Source: Cyanobacteriota bacterium (lineage in GTDB: Bacteria; Cyanobacteriota; Cyanobacteriia; Cyanobacteriales; Microcoleaceae). From it: a stretch of DNA of 40,736 nt. A program made the translations under genes and the position numbers. The stretch covers positions 1-40,736 of the forward strand of contig JANYGO010000159.1 of the NCBI GenBank assembly GCA_025362325.1, written 5' to 3'. Positions 1 through 8,276 of the stretch are shown here, piece by piece; position 1 is the first letter of the stretch; every line of letters begins with the position of its first letter. The notes under the pieces were generated by a model, which was not told where the DNA came from, made no database searches, and saw nothing but the letters and a program-made list of their open reading frames with translations.

Positions 1-1
1 A

Positions 2-124
2 TTGCGACAGTTTTCACCAACCACCACTAAAATGGTTGACACCATAATTGCTGTGGCTTTGGATTTAATGAATCCGAAACATCTCAAAAACTGGTTTACT
101 AATTGCTGCTACTGTACCTCATAA
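2..124 (+). CDS. IS630-like transposase, C-terminal end only (cut by window edge)
   Basis: Reading from base 2 an open frame runs 40 codons to TAA at 122-124. Its last residues, KHLKNWFTNCCYCTS, resemble the end of cyanobacterial IS630/Tc1-mariner-type transposases, which commonly finish with a WF-x-H/N-C-x-Y tail. Nothing upstream is available, so the catalytic DDE residues cannot be seen and it is unknown whether the copy is intact. The assignment rests on recalled resemblance of a short tail and is moderate. No further transposase sequence is visible downstream, so 124 is the end of the gene. Confidence 0.45.
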   Translation: MRQFSPTTTKMVDTIIAVALDLMNPKHLKNWFTNCCYCTS

Positions 125-477
125 CATCTGGAAGTGCTGTAAGACAGTCCACGGGGAAAAACGATGTGACAAACAGACGCTGCGATTGCTCTCCCGCGGC
201 GCAATGACAAACAAACCTTAAGTGAACCGTATTGATTTATGTCCTCACCGATGTGGCGGTTGCTAGAATTAACGAATTTGCGTAGTTTCAGCCCATAAAT
301 CACTCATCTCACAAGACTTGTCTTCGTACCTGAGCGAAAAACGAGTTCTCTGCTGTAAGCTGTACACAATAAGCAGACTCAACATCATGAGTCTAGTGAG
401 CGAAAAATGAGTGGAAAACGTTAACCAGAGATTGAGTTAGATTCCTAAATGGCTATGCTATAAGGTTGAGAAATCTA
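125..477. other. Gene-free stretch between transposase end and tRNA-Val
   Basis: No convincing gene in 353 bases. It holds a 30-base exact repeat shared with 26927-26956, a small palindrome AAGACTTGTCTT near 312-323, and two similar motifs GAGCGAAAAACGAG and GAGCGAAAAATGAG about 60 bases apart. A 64-codon minus-strand open frame (109-303) has no recognisable protein features and spans the repeat, so I do not call it. Part of this stretch may be the right end of the insertion sequence, but terminal inverted repeats cannot be tested without the left end. Confidence 0.5.
235..264 (+). repeat. 30-base dispersed repeat, copy 1
   Basis: The 30 bases here (beginning ATTTATGTCCTCACCG and ending TGTGGCGGTTGCT) recur exactly and in the same orientation at 26927-26956. 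Both copies are intergenic. The function is unknown; it looks like a fragment of a larger dispersed element. Confidence 0.8.
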
Positions 478-549
<72 letters not shown>

Positions 550-687
550 GAAGATGATTATCGTAACATACTTACTCCCCATTAGCAACTAAAATTTCCC
601 AAAAAAATCAGTTGCTGGTTTCGGAGTTTAACTCGACGCAATACCTGTACGATCGCACAAACAAATGCCCGATCGCACTCCCAGCCA

Positions 688-900
688 TCAATCAACCACC
701 CACCAACCCGCCGAAGGGCCAACAAACCGCACCACAATCCACCAACCCACCAACAGACTAATCCCCGCCCAGCTTCCGCGACTTGTCCACTTCACAAAAT
801 CTGCACTTTGGGTTTTCGTGATTGGCAGCCACGGATAGATACGCTCTTCTTTACCGAATTCCTCGCCGATCGACTCTTTGCGACGCTTAGCTTCACCCAT
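688..900 (-). CDS. DUF2839 family small membrane protein
   Basis: A 70-residue protein starting MGEAKRRK, the hallmark start of the cyanobacterial DUF2839 family, followed by a conserved P-ITKTQ-ADFVKWTSRG region. One hydrophobic segment lies at about residues 44-68 (GISLLVGWWIVVRFVGPSAGWW), so it is probably a single-pass membrane protein. Its role is not known. It lies 65 bases downstream of the DinG-like gene on the same strand and could be the last gene of that cluster, though a separate promoter is possible. The family call is secure from the N-terminus and tryptophan-rich end. Confidence 0.85.
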   Translation of the reverse strand: MGEAKRRKESIGEEFGKEERIYPWLPITKTQSADFVKWTSRGSWAGISLLVGWWIVVRFVGPSAGWWVVD

Positions 901-965
901 AATCTTTGTCTGCTAAATCAGATTTCAATTGAATAACTAACCAAATTATACGCCAACACGTCATC

Positions 966-2474
966 TCAAGCCTGCGTCAGCCAAGTCGTATCCAAATAAT
1001 CAATCCTCGCAAACGGACTGAGCGCCGCTAAAACCTGCTGTCCGTAACTGCGGTGAATCACCCTGCTGTCAAAAATCGCCACCACCCCCTGACGTTCTCG
1101 CACCGGCGCGATCGCCCGCTGCAACTCATTCAGCGCCGCCGGTAGCAAATACAACCGAAACCAATCCCTGCGCTGCTCCTTATAATAAGCCACACGCGCC
1201 GTCACCAAAGGATTTTCCAAAGAAGGTAATGGCAAAGTTGCGATCGCCAGCAAGTGAGGCGCGCTCAACTCCCCCTGATGTTCCCGCCAAAACTCCCACC
1301 CAGTCACCAAAATCCCATTCTCCCCTACATCAGTTTTTTCCACCTGCACCCGAGAACCGAACTCAGAAGCCAAAATCGCCGCCATCCGAGCCCTCAGCGG
1401 TACATCACCAACAATCAGCACAGTTAAACCCGCCACCGACTCACTCATAAACAGCAAAGTCCGAATTTCTTCCATCAAAACACCCTGAAATTCCGGCGTA
1501 TTCGGCAGCGGCAGCGAGTTGGGAATGTACAGTTGAATTAATTCGCTTTGTCGATCAGGCGAAAACTTCACACTCGTCAACTCTGGCAATCCCATCATTT
1601 GCCGGAAGATCGGAGCCTTCTGTTCCACATCCACCGCACAGCCAATCAACACCACAGGCACATCAGACCAAATTTTAGCCAAAACCTCCGCCACCTGCAC
1701 CGGCGCGCTAAACAGCGAAAAAGACCCTGCCGATCGATGAATTTGTGCCCATCGCAGTCTGCCGTTTGTGTTCCACCGCTGCCAAAAATTGCTCCAAGCA
1801 GCCGGAATCAGCGGGTTTTGCTCGATCGTTTCAAACAACCCTTTCAAAATATTTTGCTCTGCCGTTTCCAGCAAATAGCACTCATCAGGCTTAGCTGGAT
1901 GCTGAAACACAGCCCGCGTTAGCAGTACCCGCGCTTCTCGGATTGCATCCGCGAGCATTGGCCCAGATTGCATTAAATCATTCCAATCAGCCGGTTGCAA
2001 AGCCGCCGTCAATTGCTGGCGCGTCCAAACTTCCAAGTCATCCACACCGTCGATAATTGTCGGAATATGACTGTGCTGTGGCGCATCCGCCCCCAAGCGA
2101 GCAGCCAGCCAAGACTCGGGATCTGCTAGCATCAATCCTCGTCCAACCTCATGCTGCGAGTAAGTCTCGATCGGCTTTTTAGTTTGCAGCCCCTCTTGCA
2201 AGCGGGGAATTTCCACCGCCTGCAAATGTTCCAGCAGCGGTGTTGGCGCCACTAAAATCACTGGTTCGGGCCACATCAAAATTGGCATCAAATAACTGAC
2301 TCGATACCGCTGTCGGTAAGCTCCTGCGGGAAGCCCAGTTTGAATCAGAGCGCTGCGCCCCAAGCGCAAAGCCCGGGCCACGAGACGCGCCATCGTTAAA
2401 TGGTGGGGCCAGTGCGGCTCGGAGTTCGATCGCAAAAAGCGCAGCAGCGAGTTGTGGACTTCTACTTCAATCAA
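966..2474 (-). CDS. DinG/XPD-like helicase-related protein with degenerate ATPase motifs
   Basis: 502 residues with the outline of a DinG-type superfamily 2 helicase. VILVAPTPLLEHLQ (about 72-85) resembles motif Ia. VVLIGCAVD stands where DinG has the SAT motif. GWEFWREHQGE stands at the G-x-FWEG-x-D motif, followed by a LPLPSLENPLV segment matching DinG LPF-P-DPL. The end, GVVAIFDSRVIHRSYGQQVL, matches the DinG tail. The nucleotide-binding residues are missing: TGLPAGAYRQ (46-55) replaces Walker A with no GKT/S, no DEAH box is evident (IIDGVDDLEVW is the nearest), and LQRAIAPVRER replaces the QGxGRLIR motif VI. It is therefore predicted not to hydrolyse ATP. The gene begins 22 bases after the third pentapeptide gene ends, suggesting cotranscription. 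The family is fairly clear; the role is unknown. Confidence 0.75.
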   Translation of the reverse strand: MIEVEVHNSLLRFLRSNSEPHWPHHLTMARLVARALRLGRSALIQTGLPAGAYRQRYRVSYLMPILMWPEPVILVAPTPLLEHLQAVEIPRLQEGLQTKKPIETYSQHEVGRGLMLADPESWLAARLGADAPQHSHIPTIIDGVDDLEVWTRQQLTAALQPADWNDLMQSGPMLADAIREARVLLTRAVFQHPAKPDECYLLETAEQNILKGLFETIEQNPLIPAAWSNFWQRWNTNGRLRWAQIHRSAGSFSLFSAPVQVAEVLAKIWSDVPVVLIGCAVDVEQKAPIFRQMMGLPELTSVKFSPDRQSELIQLYIPNSLPLPNTPEFQGVLMEEIRTLLFMSESVAGLTVLIVGDVPLRARMAAILASEFGSRVQVEKTDVGENGILVTGWEFWREHQGELSAPHLLAIATLPLPSLENPLVTARVAYYKEQRRDWFRLYLLPAALNELQRAIAPVRERQGVVAIFDSRVIHRSYGQQVLAALSPFARIDYLDTTWLTQA

Positions 2475-2496
2475 TCGATTTCACACTTGATCTTGC

Positions 2497-4026
2497 TCAA
2501 TCAAGATAATCAAAACTTGCCAGAAAATCAACTACTTTTTCACCCACAGGCAAACTGAATTTACTCTCCTGATTGTTTCCACCTCGCCGACCAAAATTCT
2601 GGTGAGACTGCACAATCAAACTCTCCTGCCCCGAACTAATTAAAATAGTTTGGGTGGGCGACTGAAAAAACTTTGTTTGCTGACCGGGATTTAGTGCTGT
2701 TAGCAGCATTTTTATCACCTCATTTAAATTATTCCTCGCTGCATTCAATGCCTTACACAACTGCACTATCCGTTTCTTGTCCAAATTTTGACTTGCGATA
2801 ATTTTGCTGAGAGCCACAATATTTTTTTGAGTTTCTACGGCGTCATTAAAAGGAAGAATCGCTAAAAAAGCTGCTGGCAATAAATGCTCGTCGCTATCAA
2901 ATTTAAAAGTGAGAGTTGTCCGGCGGTAGCCGACTTCAATATTGGGAGGACAGCTCATTGCCCGGTAATGCCGAGCTATTTCGCTGTAAGCTGTTGCTAA
3001 AGTGCTGTTGGCTGAGTGATCTAAAAGTGCGTCAACCACAATTTGCACTAACCCAGGCGTGTGATTTAAAAACTTTTTCGATTCTGACGGCCAATTAAAT
3101 TGTTGAATCTGAGTGCGATCGCCTGCGGGGCTCATGTCCACCCACTCGCAAGTAATATCATCTGCGACGATCCCAAACCGGGGAACAAAATATAGTTTTG
3201 CCCCTGTTAAAGTTGCTCCCGTCAAATCAGCGCCCAGCCAATCTGCGTTAATCAAATTGGTTTCTGTCAAATCAGCGTGTACCAAACTAGCATTGGCTAA
3301 ATTAGTATTGCTTAAATCTGCTCCGTTGAGGTTAGCTCCGCTGAATTTAGCATCGCTCAGATCCGCGCCGTTGAGGTTAGCTCCGCTCAAATCAGCCCAT
3401 TTGAGGTTAGCTCCGCTCAAACTGGCACCGCTGAGATTCACCTGCTGCAAAGAAGCTTGTCTCATATCGGCATTGATCAAATTGACGCCGTTAAGTTCTG
3501 CTTTCGTCAAATCTGCGCCGTGCAAGTTAGCTTGTTGAAAGTTAGCTGATGAAGCCGAAGCACCTCTGAGATTTGCACCGGAAAGATTAGCACCGCACAG
3601 GTTAGCTTGTGTCAGTTTTACCTCCCTTAAATCTGCTTCAGTCAGGTTAGCGCCGCTGAAGTTAGTTTGGCTGAGTTCGCAGCGGACTAATTCAGCTCTA
3701 ATCAGGGATGCTCCGATTAATTGAGCTCCACTTAAATCGGCTTTCACTAAGTTGGCTACGTTGAGAGTAGCCCCGTTTAAGATTGCGCGCGAGAGATTGA
3801 CGCTGCTGAGTCTAGCCACATTCAGGTTAGCTTCGCTGAGGTCTGTTTCGCTCAAGTTAGCGCCGCTGATGTTGGTGACAAATAAGCTAGCCCGCCTTAA
3901 AATTGATTGGCTGAGGTTGATGCGGCTGAGATTAGCTTCATTCAGGTTAATTCCCGTGAAATCTCTGTCGCCTTCTGTGTATCTTTTGACGAGTTCAAAA
4001 CGTTTGAGAAGTTCTTCAGCTTCCAT
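2497..4026 (-). CDS. Pentapeptide-repeat protein, third of three tandem paralogs
   Basis: 509 residues. After a short leader MEAEELLKRF, A(D/N)Lxx-type pentapeptides run from about residue 24 to 275, predicting a right-handed quadrilateral beta-helix (Rfr fold). A non-repeat C-terminal domain of about 230 residues follows. Shared landmarks with its two upstream neighbours include CEWVDMSPAGDRTQIQ, the R-R-T-x-x-x-F-K segment, ILPFNDAVETQKN, and FFQSPTQTILISS. Compared with the neighbours its leader has about six extra residues (ELVKRY). No signal peptide or membrane segment is visible. It sits 80 bases after the second paralog and 22 bases before the DinG-like gene. The biochemical role is unknown; gyrase-protecting pentapeptide proteins such as Qnr are one known use of the fold, but nothing here shows that activity. 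Confidence 0.9.
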   Translation of the reverse strand: MEAEELLKRFELVKRYTEGDRDFTGINLNEANLSRINLSQSILRRASLFVTNISGANLSETDLSEANLNVARLSSVNLSRAILNGATLNVANLVKADLSGAQLIGASLIRAELVRCELSQTNFSGANLTEADLREVKLTQANLCGANLSGANLRGASASSANFQQANLHGADLTKAELNGVNLINADMRQASLQQVNLSGASLSGANLKWADLSGANLNGADLSDAKFSGANLNGADLSNTNLANASLVHADLTETNLINADWLGADLTGATLTGAKLYFVPRFGIVADDITCEWVDMSPAGDRTQIQQFNWPSESKKFLNHTPGLVQIVVDALLDHSANSTLATAYSEIARHYRAMSCPPNIEVGYRRTTLTFKFDSDEHLLPAAFLAILPFNDAVETQKNIVALSKIIASQNLDKKRIVQLCKALNAARNNLNEVIKMLLTALNPGQQTKFFQSPTQTILISSGQESLIVQSHQNFGRRGGNNQESKFSLPVGEKVVDFLASFDYLD

Positions 4027-4106
4027 TATTTTTACCTAACTGAAAGGGCGATCGGCTAACTTTTTTCTGGCATAAATACAAACGATCTCAAATTAATTTA
4101 TAGTAT

Positions 4107-5669
4107 TTACTCGCCGAGCTGATAAAAGCTTTTGACAAACTCAATCACCGTATTTAGCGGCGGGGTTGTGAATCTTTGGGCTTTAATTGCCGGCCCGATC
4201 GAGGTTTTGTTTACTCCCGGCAAATTTGTCAAGTTTCTGCCAAAGTCAGGGTGATAGTGAACCATCAAACTTTCGGCGCTGGAGTTGGCCAGTACAGTTT
4301 GGGTAGGCGATTGGAAAAAAGTCGAGACTGGTTCGCGATCGAGGCGCACCGGCTGAATTTTAATTTCCCCTATTTTCCTAATTGTTTTAGTCAGGGTCAC
4401 GTTCAATTGCGCTACCAAATTTGAAACTCTGACGCCCAGATTATTGCCGCTTTGCGGTTGAATCATCTTGATCAGAGTAATGAGATTTTTTTGAGTAAAT
4501 GCCGCGTCGCTAAAGGGAATAATCGCAACGAAAGCTGTGGGAAATAGTTGCTCGTCCTGGTCTATTCTAAATGAGATGATTGTGCGCCTCGAATTAACTT
4601 CTATGCTGGGAGGATTGCTCAAACCCGAGTATTGACGGGCAATTTGGCGGTAGGTAGCAGCGAGGATAAAGTTGGCGTCGGGGTCTAGGGGTCGATCGAC
4701 AATAATTTGCACTGTCGGCGGTGTAGCATTAAAAAACCGTTGAGATTCTTCTGGGGTAAAGCGCTGAATTTGGCTGCGATCGCCGTTAGGACTCAGGTCA
4801 ACCCAATCGCAGGTTATATCATCTGCTTTCAGGTCAAACCTGGACACCGCGTAAATTTTGGCCCCAGTCAGCGCCGCCCCCGTCAAATCTGCGCCTACCC
4901 AATCAGCGTGAATCAAATTCGCTTGAGTCAAATCCGCGTGTACCAGAGTAGCGTTCAACAGGTTGACATTGCTCAAATTTGCCCCGTACAAGTTAGCCCC
5001 GCTCAATCTCGCTTCATCGAGGTCAGCGCCCGTCAGGTTCGCCCCGCTGAGGTCGGCCCACCGGAGATTGGCACCTCGCAAGTCAGCACCGCTGAGGTTG
5101 GCTTGAGAAAGATTAGCTTGTCTGAGTTCGGCATTGCAGAGGTTAACTCCTCGCAAGTCTGCTCTGCTGAGGTCGGCTCTGTGCAAGTTGACCCGTTCCA
5201 AGTTGGCCGCTGTCAGGCAAGCGCCTCTGAGGTGAGCCCCGTTGAGGTCGGCTTGCTCTAGATTGGCTTCTCTGAGGGTGGCTTCTCTCAAATCTGCTTC
5301 GCTGAGATTTGCACCGCTCAAGTTTGCACCGCTGAGGTCGGCTCTGATCAGTTCGGCTCTGATCAGTGTAGCTTCGACGAGTTGGGCTTCGCTGAGGTCG
5401 GCCCGAATCAAATTAGCTACATTGAGGATAGCGCCGTTGAGGTTGGCTTTGTTGAGATTTGCACCGCTGAGTCTGGCAACATTGAGTTTGGCTTTTCTCA
5501 TGTTGGCGTTGGACAGATTGGTGCCGCTCATATTGGTGAGGCTCAAGATTGCCTCGCTGAAATTAGCCCCACTGAGATCTATCCGGCTGAGATTTGCCTC
5601 GCACAGGAGGATGGCAGTAAAATCTCTTTCTCCTGCTGCATATTTGGTGATGAGTTCTTCGGCGTCCAT
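4107..5669 (-). CDS. Pentapeptide-repeat protein, second of three tandem paralogs
   Basis: 520 residues starting MDAEELITKYAAGERDFTA. Pentapeptide repeats (ANLSxA, ADLSGA and variants) cover about residues 20-275 with few interruptions, then the same C-terminal domain as its neighbours: CDWVDLSPNGDRSQIQ, SRRTIISFRIDQDE, IIPFSDAAFTQKN, FFQSPTQTVLANS, and a final FVKSFYQL. It lies 96 bases downstream of the first paralog. The equal length and same domain order indicate tandem duplication. It is probably cytoplasmic, with no signal peptide or membrane segment. Long open frames on the opposite strand across this gene arise from the repetitive codon pattern and are not genes. Confidence 0.9.
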   Translation of the reverse strand: MDAEELITKYAAGERDFTAILLCEANLSRIDLSGANFSEAILSLTNMSGTNLSNANMRKAKLNVARLSGANLNKANLNGAILNVANLIRADLSEAQLVEATLIRAELIRADLSGANLSGANLSEADLREATLREANLEQADLNGAHLRGACLTAANLERVNLHRADLSRADLRGVNLCNAELRQANLSQANLSGADLRGANLRWADLSGANLTGADLDEARLSGANLYGANLSNVNLLNATLVHADLTQANLIHADWVGADLTGAALTGAKIYAVSRFDLKADDITCDWVDLSPNGDRSQIQRFTPEESQRFFNATPPTVQIIVDRPLDPDANFILAATYRQIARQYSGLSNPPSIEVNSRRTIISFRIDQDEQLFPTAFVAIIPFSDAAFTQKNLITLIKMIQPQSGNNLGVRVSNLVAQLNVTLTKTIRKIGEIKIQPVRLDREPVSTFFQSPTQTVLANSSAESLMVHYHPDFGRNLTNLPGVNKTSIGPAIKAQRFTTPPLNTVIEFVKSFYQLGE

Positions 5670-5765
5670 GCTTTTGACTTTCCCTGATGTGTTAGCTAGA
5701 ACAAAGCTTTGTTATGCCAACCCTTAAAATAGAATAAGCATTTTTTGTAACTTGATGCAATATGC

Positions 5766-7328
5766 TTAGACATCTATATTATGGAAGCCTTTTATAAAAT
5801 CTAAAATGGTAGTGATATTAGCTTGGCCCAATTTTGTACTTTCGGCTAACTTGCCTGCACCTGAGTTGTTCGGGTCGTATTTTTTAATCAGGCGCTTGCC
5901 GAAGGATGGGTGGTGATATACGCTGAGTCTTTGGTCGCGGGAATTAATTAAGATCATCTGTGTAGGAATTTGAAAAAAATTGATGCTTTCGCCGATTTTT
6001 GGAAATGAACTGGAAATTTTAATTTGGTCTACTTTGCTGATAGCTTGATTGAGAGCTTTGCTGCATAACTGCACGTGTTTAGATTCTTTGACGTTAAGTT
6101 TTCCTGCATCCTGGGATTGAATCATTTTCATCAAAGCTATCAGGTTTTTTTGAGTTGTGGCGGCATCGTTAAAAGGAATGATGGCAACGTAAGCGGTGGC
6201 AAATAATTTATCGTCGCTGTCCATTTTAAAGGCGAGTACGGTGCGCCGGGAGCTGACTTCGATCGTGGGTGGCTGACTTAAACTCGGGTATTGTTGGGAA
6301 ATTTGGTAATAAGTTGCAGCTAGGGCAAAATGAGCGCCTTGGTCTAAGGGCGAGTCAATCACAATCCGAACTGTGGGCAAGGTTTCGTGAAAAAATTCGT
6401 GGGTTCCTCCCGAGTTCAACCAGTAAATTTGACTGTGGTCGCCGTTGGGGCTGAGATCGACCCATTTGCAGGTCATGCCTTCGGTTTTGATGCCGAGGCG
6501 CGAAACTGCGTGGAGTTTGGCTCCGGTTAAGGTGGCTCCGGTTAAGTCGGCTCCAATCCAGTCGGCGCGGATGAGATAGGCATTTGACAGGTCGGCGTGA
6601 ACTAAACTGGCATTCAGCAAGTTAGCGTGGCAGAGGTCGGCTCGGCTGAGGTCGGCGCCGCTCAATTTAGCTTCGCTGAGGTCAGCCCAGCGCAGATTGC
6701 AACCGCTGAGGATGGCCCAGCGCAAATTGACGCCGCTGAGGTCGGCGCCGCTGAGTATGGCTTGAGTGAGGTTGGCTTGTCGCAGTTCTGTGCCTCGCAA
6801 GTCGGCACCGCTGAGGTCGGCTCGGCTGAGGTCGGCGCCTTGCAGGTTGGCTTGTTCGAGGTTGGCTTCTGTCAAGCACGCGCCGCTGAGGTGAGCGCCT
6901 CGGAGGTTGGCTTGAGCGAGGTTGGCTCCTCTGAGGGTGGCTTCGGTGAGAGTGGCGCCGCTGAGGTTTGCTCCCTGTAGGTTGGCGCCGCTGAGTTCGG
7001 CTCGAATTAGCTCGGCTCTGATCAGTTTGGCTCCTGTGAGTATGGCTTTTTTGAGGTCAACTCGTACTAGGTAGGCGACGTTGAGGTCGGCGTCGGTGAG
7101 GTTGGCGCCGCCGAGATGGGCGCCGCTGAGTCTGGCGATGTTGAGTTTGGCACCGGTGAGGTTGGTTTTGCTGAGGTTTGCTCCGCTGAGGTTTGCTACA
7201 CTCAGATTCGCACCCTTGAGGTTGGCTCCGCTCAAGTTGACGCCGCTGAGGTTGGCCTCAGTCAGGTTGATTCCGGCAAAGTTTCTTTCTCCGGCGGCAT
7301 ATTTTTTCAGGAGTTCCTCTACTGTCAT
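5766..7328 (-). CDS. Pentapeptide-repeat protein, first of three tandem paralogs
   Basis: 520 residues starting MTVEELLKKYAAGERNFAG, with the most regular repeats of the three (ANLSGANL-type) over about residues 18-275, then the shared C-terminal domain (CKWVDLSPNGDHSQI, SSRRTVLAFKMDSDD, IIPFNDAATTQKN, FFQIPTQMILINS, ending FIKGFHNI). It is first in transcription order. Its start is 41 bases from the divergent tyrA start, so the promoters of both must overlap or lie within neighbouring sequence. No export signal is seen. The repeat fold is certain; the cellular role and the function of the C-terminal domain are unknown. Confidence 0.9.
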   Translation of the reverse strand: MTVEELLKKYAAGERNFAGINLTEANLSGVNLSGANLKGANLSVANLSGANLSKTNLTGAKLNIARLSGAHLGGANLTDADLNVAYLVRVDLKKAILTGAKLIRAELIRAELSGANLQGANLSGATLTEATLRGANLAQANLRGAHLSGACLTEANLEQANLQGADLSRADLSGADLRGTELRQANLTQAILSGADLSGVNLRWAILSGCNLRWADLSEAKLSGADLSRADLCHANLLNASLVHADLSNAYLIRADWIGADLTGATLTGAKLHAVSRLGIKTEGMTCKWVDLSPNGDHSQIYWLNSGGTHEFFHETLPTVRIVIDSPLDQGAHFALAATYYQISQQYPSLSQPPTIEVSSRRTVLAFKMDSDDKLFATAYVAIIPFNDAATTQKNLIALMKMIQSQDAGKLNVKESKHVQLCSKALNQAISKVDQIKISSSFPKIGESINFFQIPTQMILINSRDQRLSVYHHPSFGKRLIKKYDPNNSGAGKLAESTKLGQANITTILDFIKGFHNIDV

Positions 7329-7369
7329 GGGGGCGTTACCGTCGTATCAAATATCCCCATTTTATTGCT

Positions 7370-8209
7370 ATGAATATCGGTATTGTAGGACTTGGTTTAA
7401 TTGGCGGCTCGATCGCTCTGGATTTACGATCGCGCGGGTTTAATGTTTTGGGGGTTTCGAGTCGCCAGCAGACTTGCGATCGGGCGCAAGAAACCGGTGT
7501 TGTCAATCAAGCCAGCACACACCTGTCTGTGATGGCAACAGCCGATTTGGTTTTTATCTGCACCCCGTTAGGAGCGATCGAGCCGATCGTCCAAAAATTA
7601 ATCCCCCATCTTTCCGGTGATACTATCGTAACGGATGTGGGTTCGGTAAAAACACCCATAGTGCAGGCTGTGTCCGATCTGTGGCCGAATTTTGTGGGGG
7701 GACACCCGATGGCGGGGACTGCACAAAGCGGCATCGAGGCGGCGGTAAGGGATTTGTTTGTGGGCCGGCCTTACGTGCTGACTCCGACAGCCCAGACGCC
7801 GGAGGCGGCGGTGGATCGGGTGGAGGAAATTGCGCGGTTGTTGGGTGCGTTGGTTTATCGGTGCGGGCCCCAAGAACACGATCGAGCTGTGGCTTGGATT
7901 TCTCATTTGCCGATCGTGGCTAGCGCTACGCTGCTCGCTGCGTGCGCTGCTGAGGGCGATCGGGATCTGGTTGATTTAGCTCAACATTTGGCGAGTTCGG
8001 GTTTTCGGGACACCAGCCGCGTAGGGGGCGGCAACCCGGAGCTGGGAGTGATGGTGGCCAAGTACAATCGGGAGGAGTTGTTGCGATCGCTCTCTATTTA
8101 CCGCGACAGTCTCGACGAGTTCATCAGCGATATCGAAGCCGAAAATTGGCAAGCTCTCGAACAAAAACTGAAGCTGACTCAACAAGCGAGAGAGAATTAC
8201 AACTTGTAA
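7370..8209 (+). CDS. tyrA: Prephenate/arogenate dehydrogenase TyrA
   Basis: 279 residues, the normal length for a monofunctional cyanobacterial TyrA. It catalyses the NAD(P)-dependent oxidative decarboxylation that ends tyrosine biosynthesis. The N-terminal Rossmann fold has GLGLIGGS (7-14). SSRQ (30-33), just after the second strand, would suit the NADP 2'-phosphate, as in cyanobacterial arogenate dehydrogenases. The motif GGHPMAGT places the catalytic histidine at 112. HDRAVAWISHLP follows in the helical dimerisation domain. From family knowledge, cyanobacterial enzymes prefer arogenate; the sequence alone cannot prove this. It is divergent from the pentapeptide genes and followed 67 bases later by a permease gene. 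Confidence 0.93.
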   Translation: MNIGIVGLGLIGGSIALDLRSRGFNVLGVSSRQQTCDRAQETGVVNQASTHLSVMATADLVFICTPLGAIEPIVQKLIPHLSGDTIVTDVGSVKTPIVQAVSDLWPNFVGGHPMAGTAQSGIEAAVRDLFVGRPYVLTPTAQTPEAAVDRVEEIARLLGALVYRCGPQEHDRAVAWISHLPIVASATLLAACAAEGDRDLVDLAQHLASSGFRDTSRVGGGNPELGVMVAKYNREELLRSLSIYRDSLDEFISDIEAENWQALEQKLKLTQQARENYNL

Positions 8210-8276
8210 GTCAAAAATTGCTTAAAACTGTCCCCCGTCTCGATTATGATTGTGGACGCCTATATATTGAATTTCA

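Noticed and set aside
3113..5727. Long plus-strand open frames opposite the pentapeptide genes (also 6627-7443)
   Set aside because: They mirror the minus-strand repeat codons (Leu/Ala/Ser- or Glu/Val-rich strings with a five-residue period) and overlap genuine genes completely; the repetitive codon pattern simply removes stops on the other strand.
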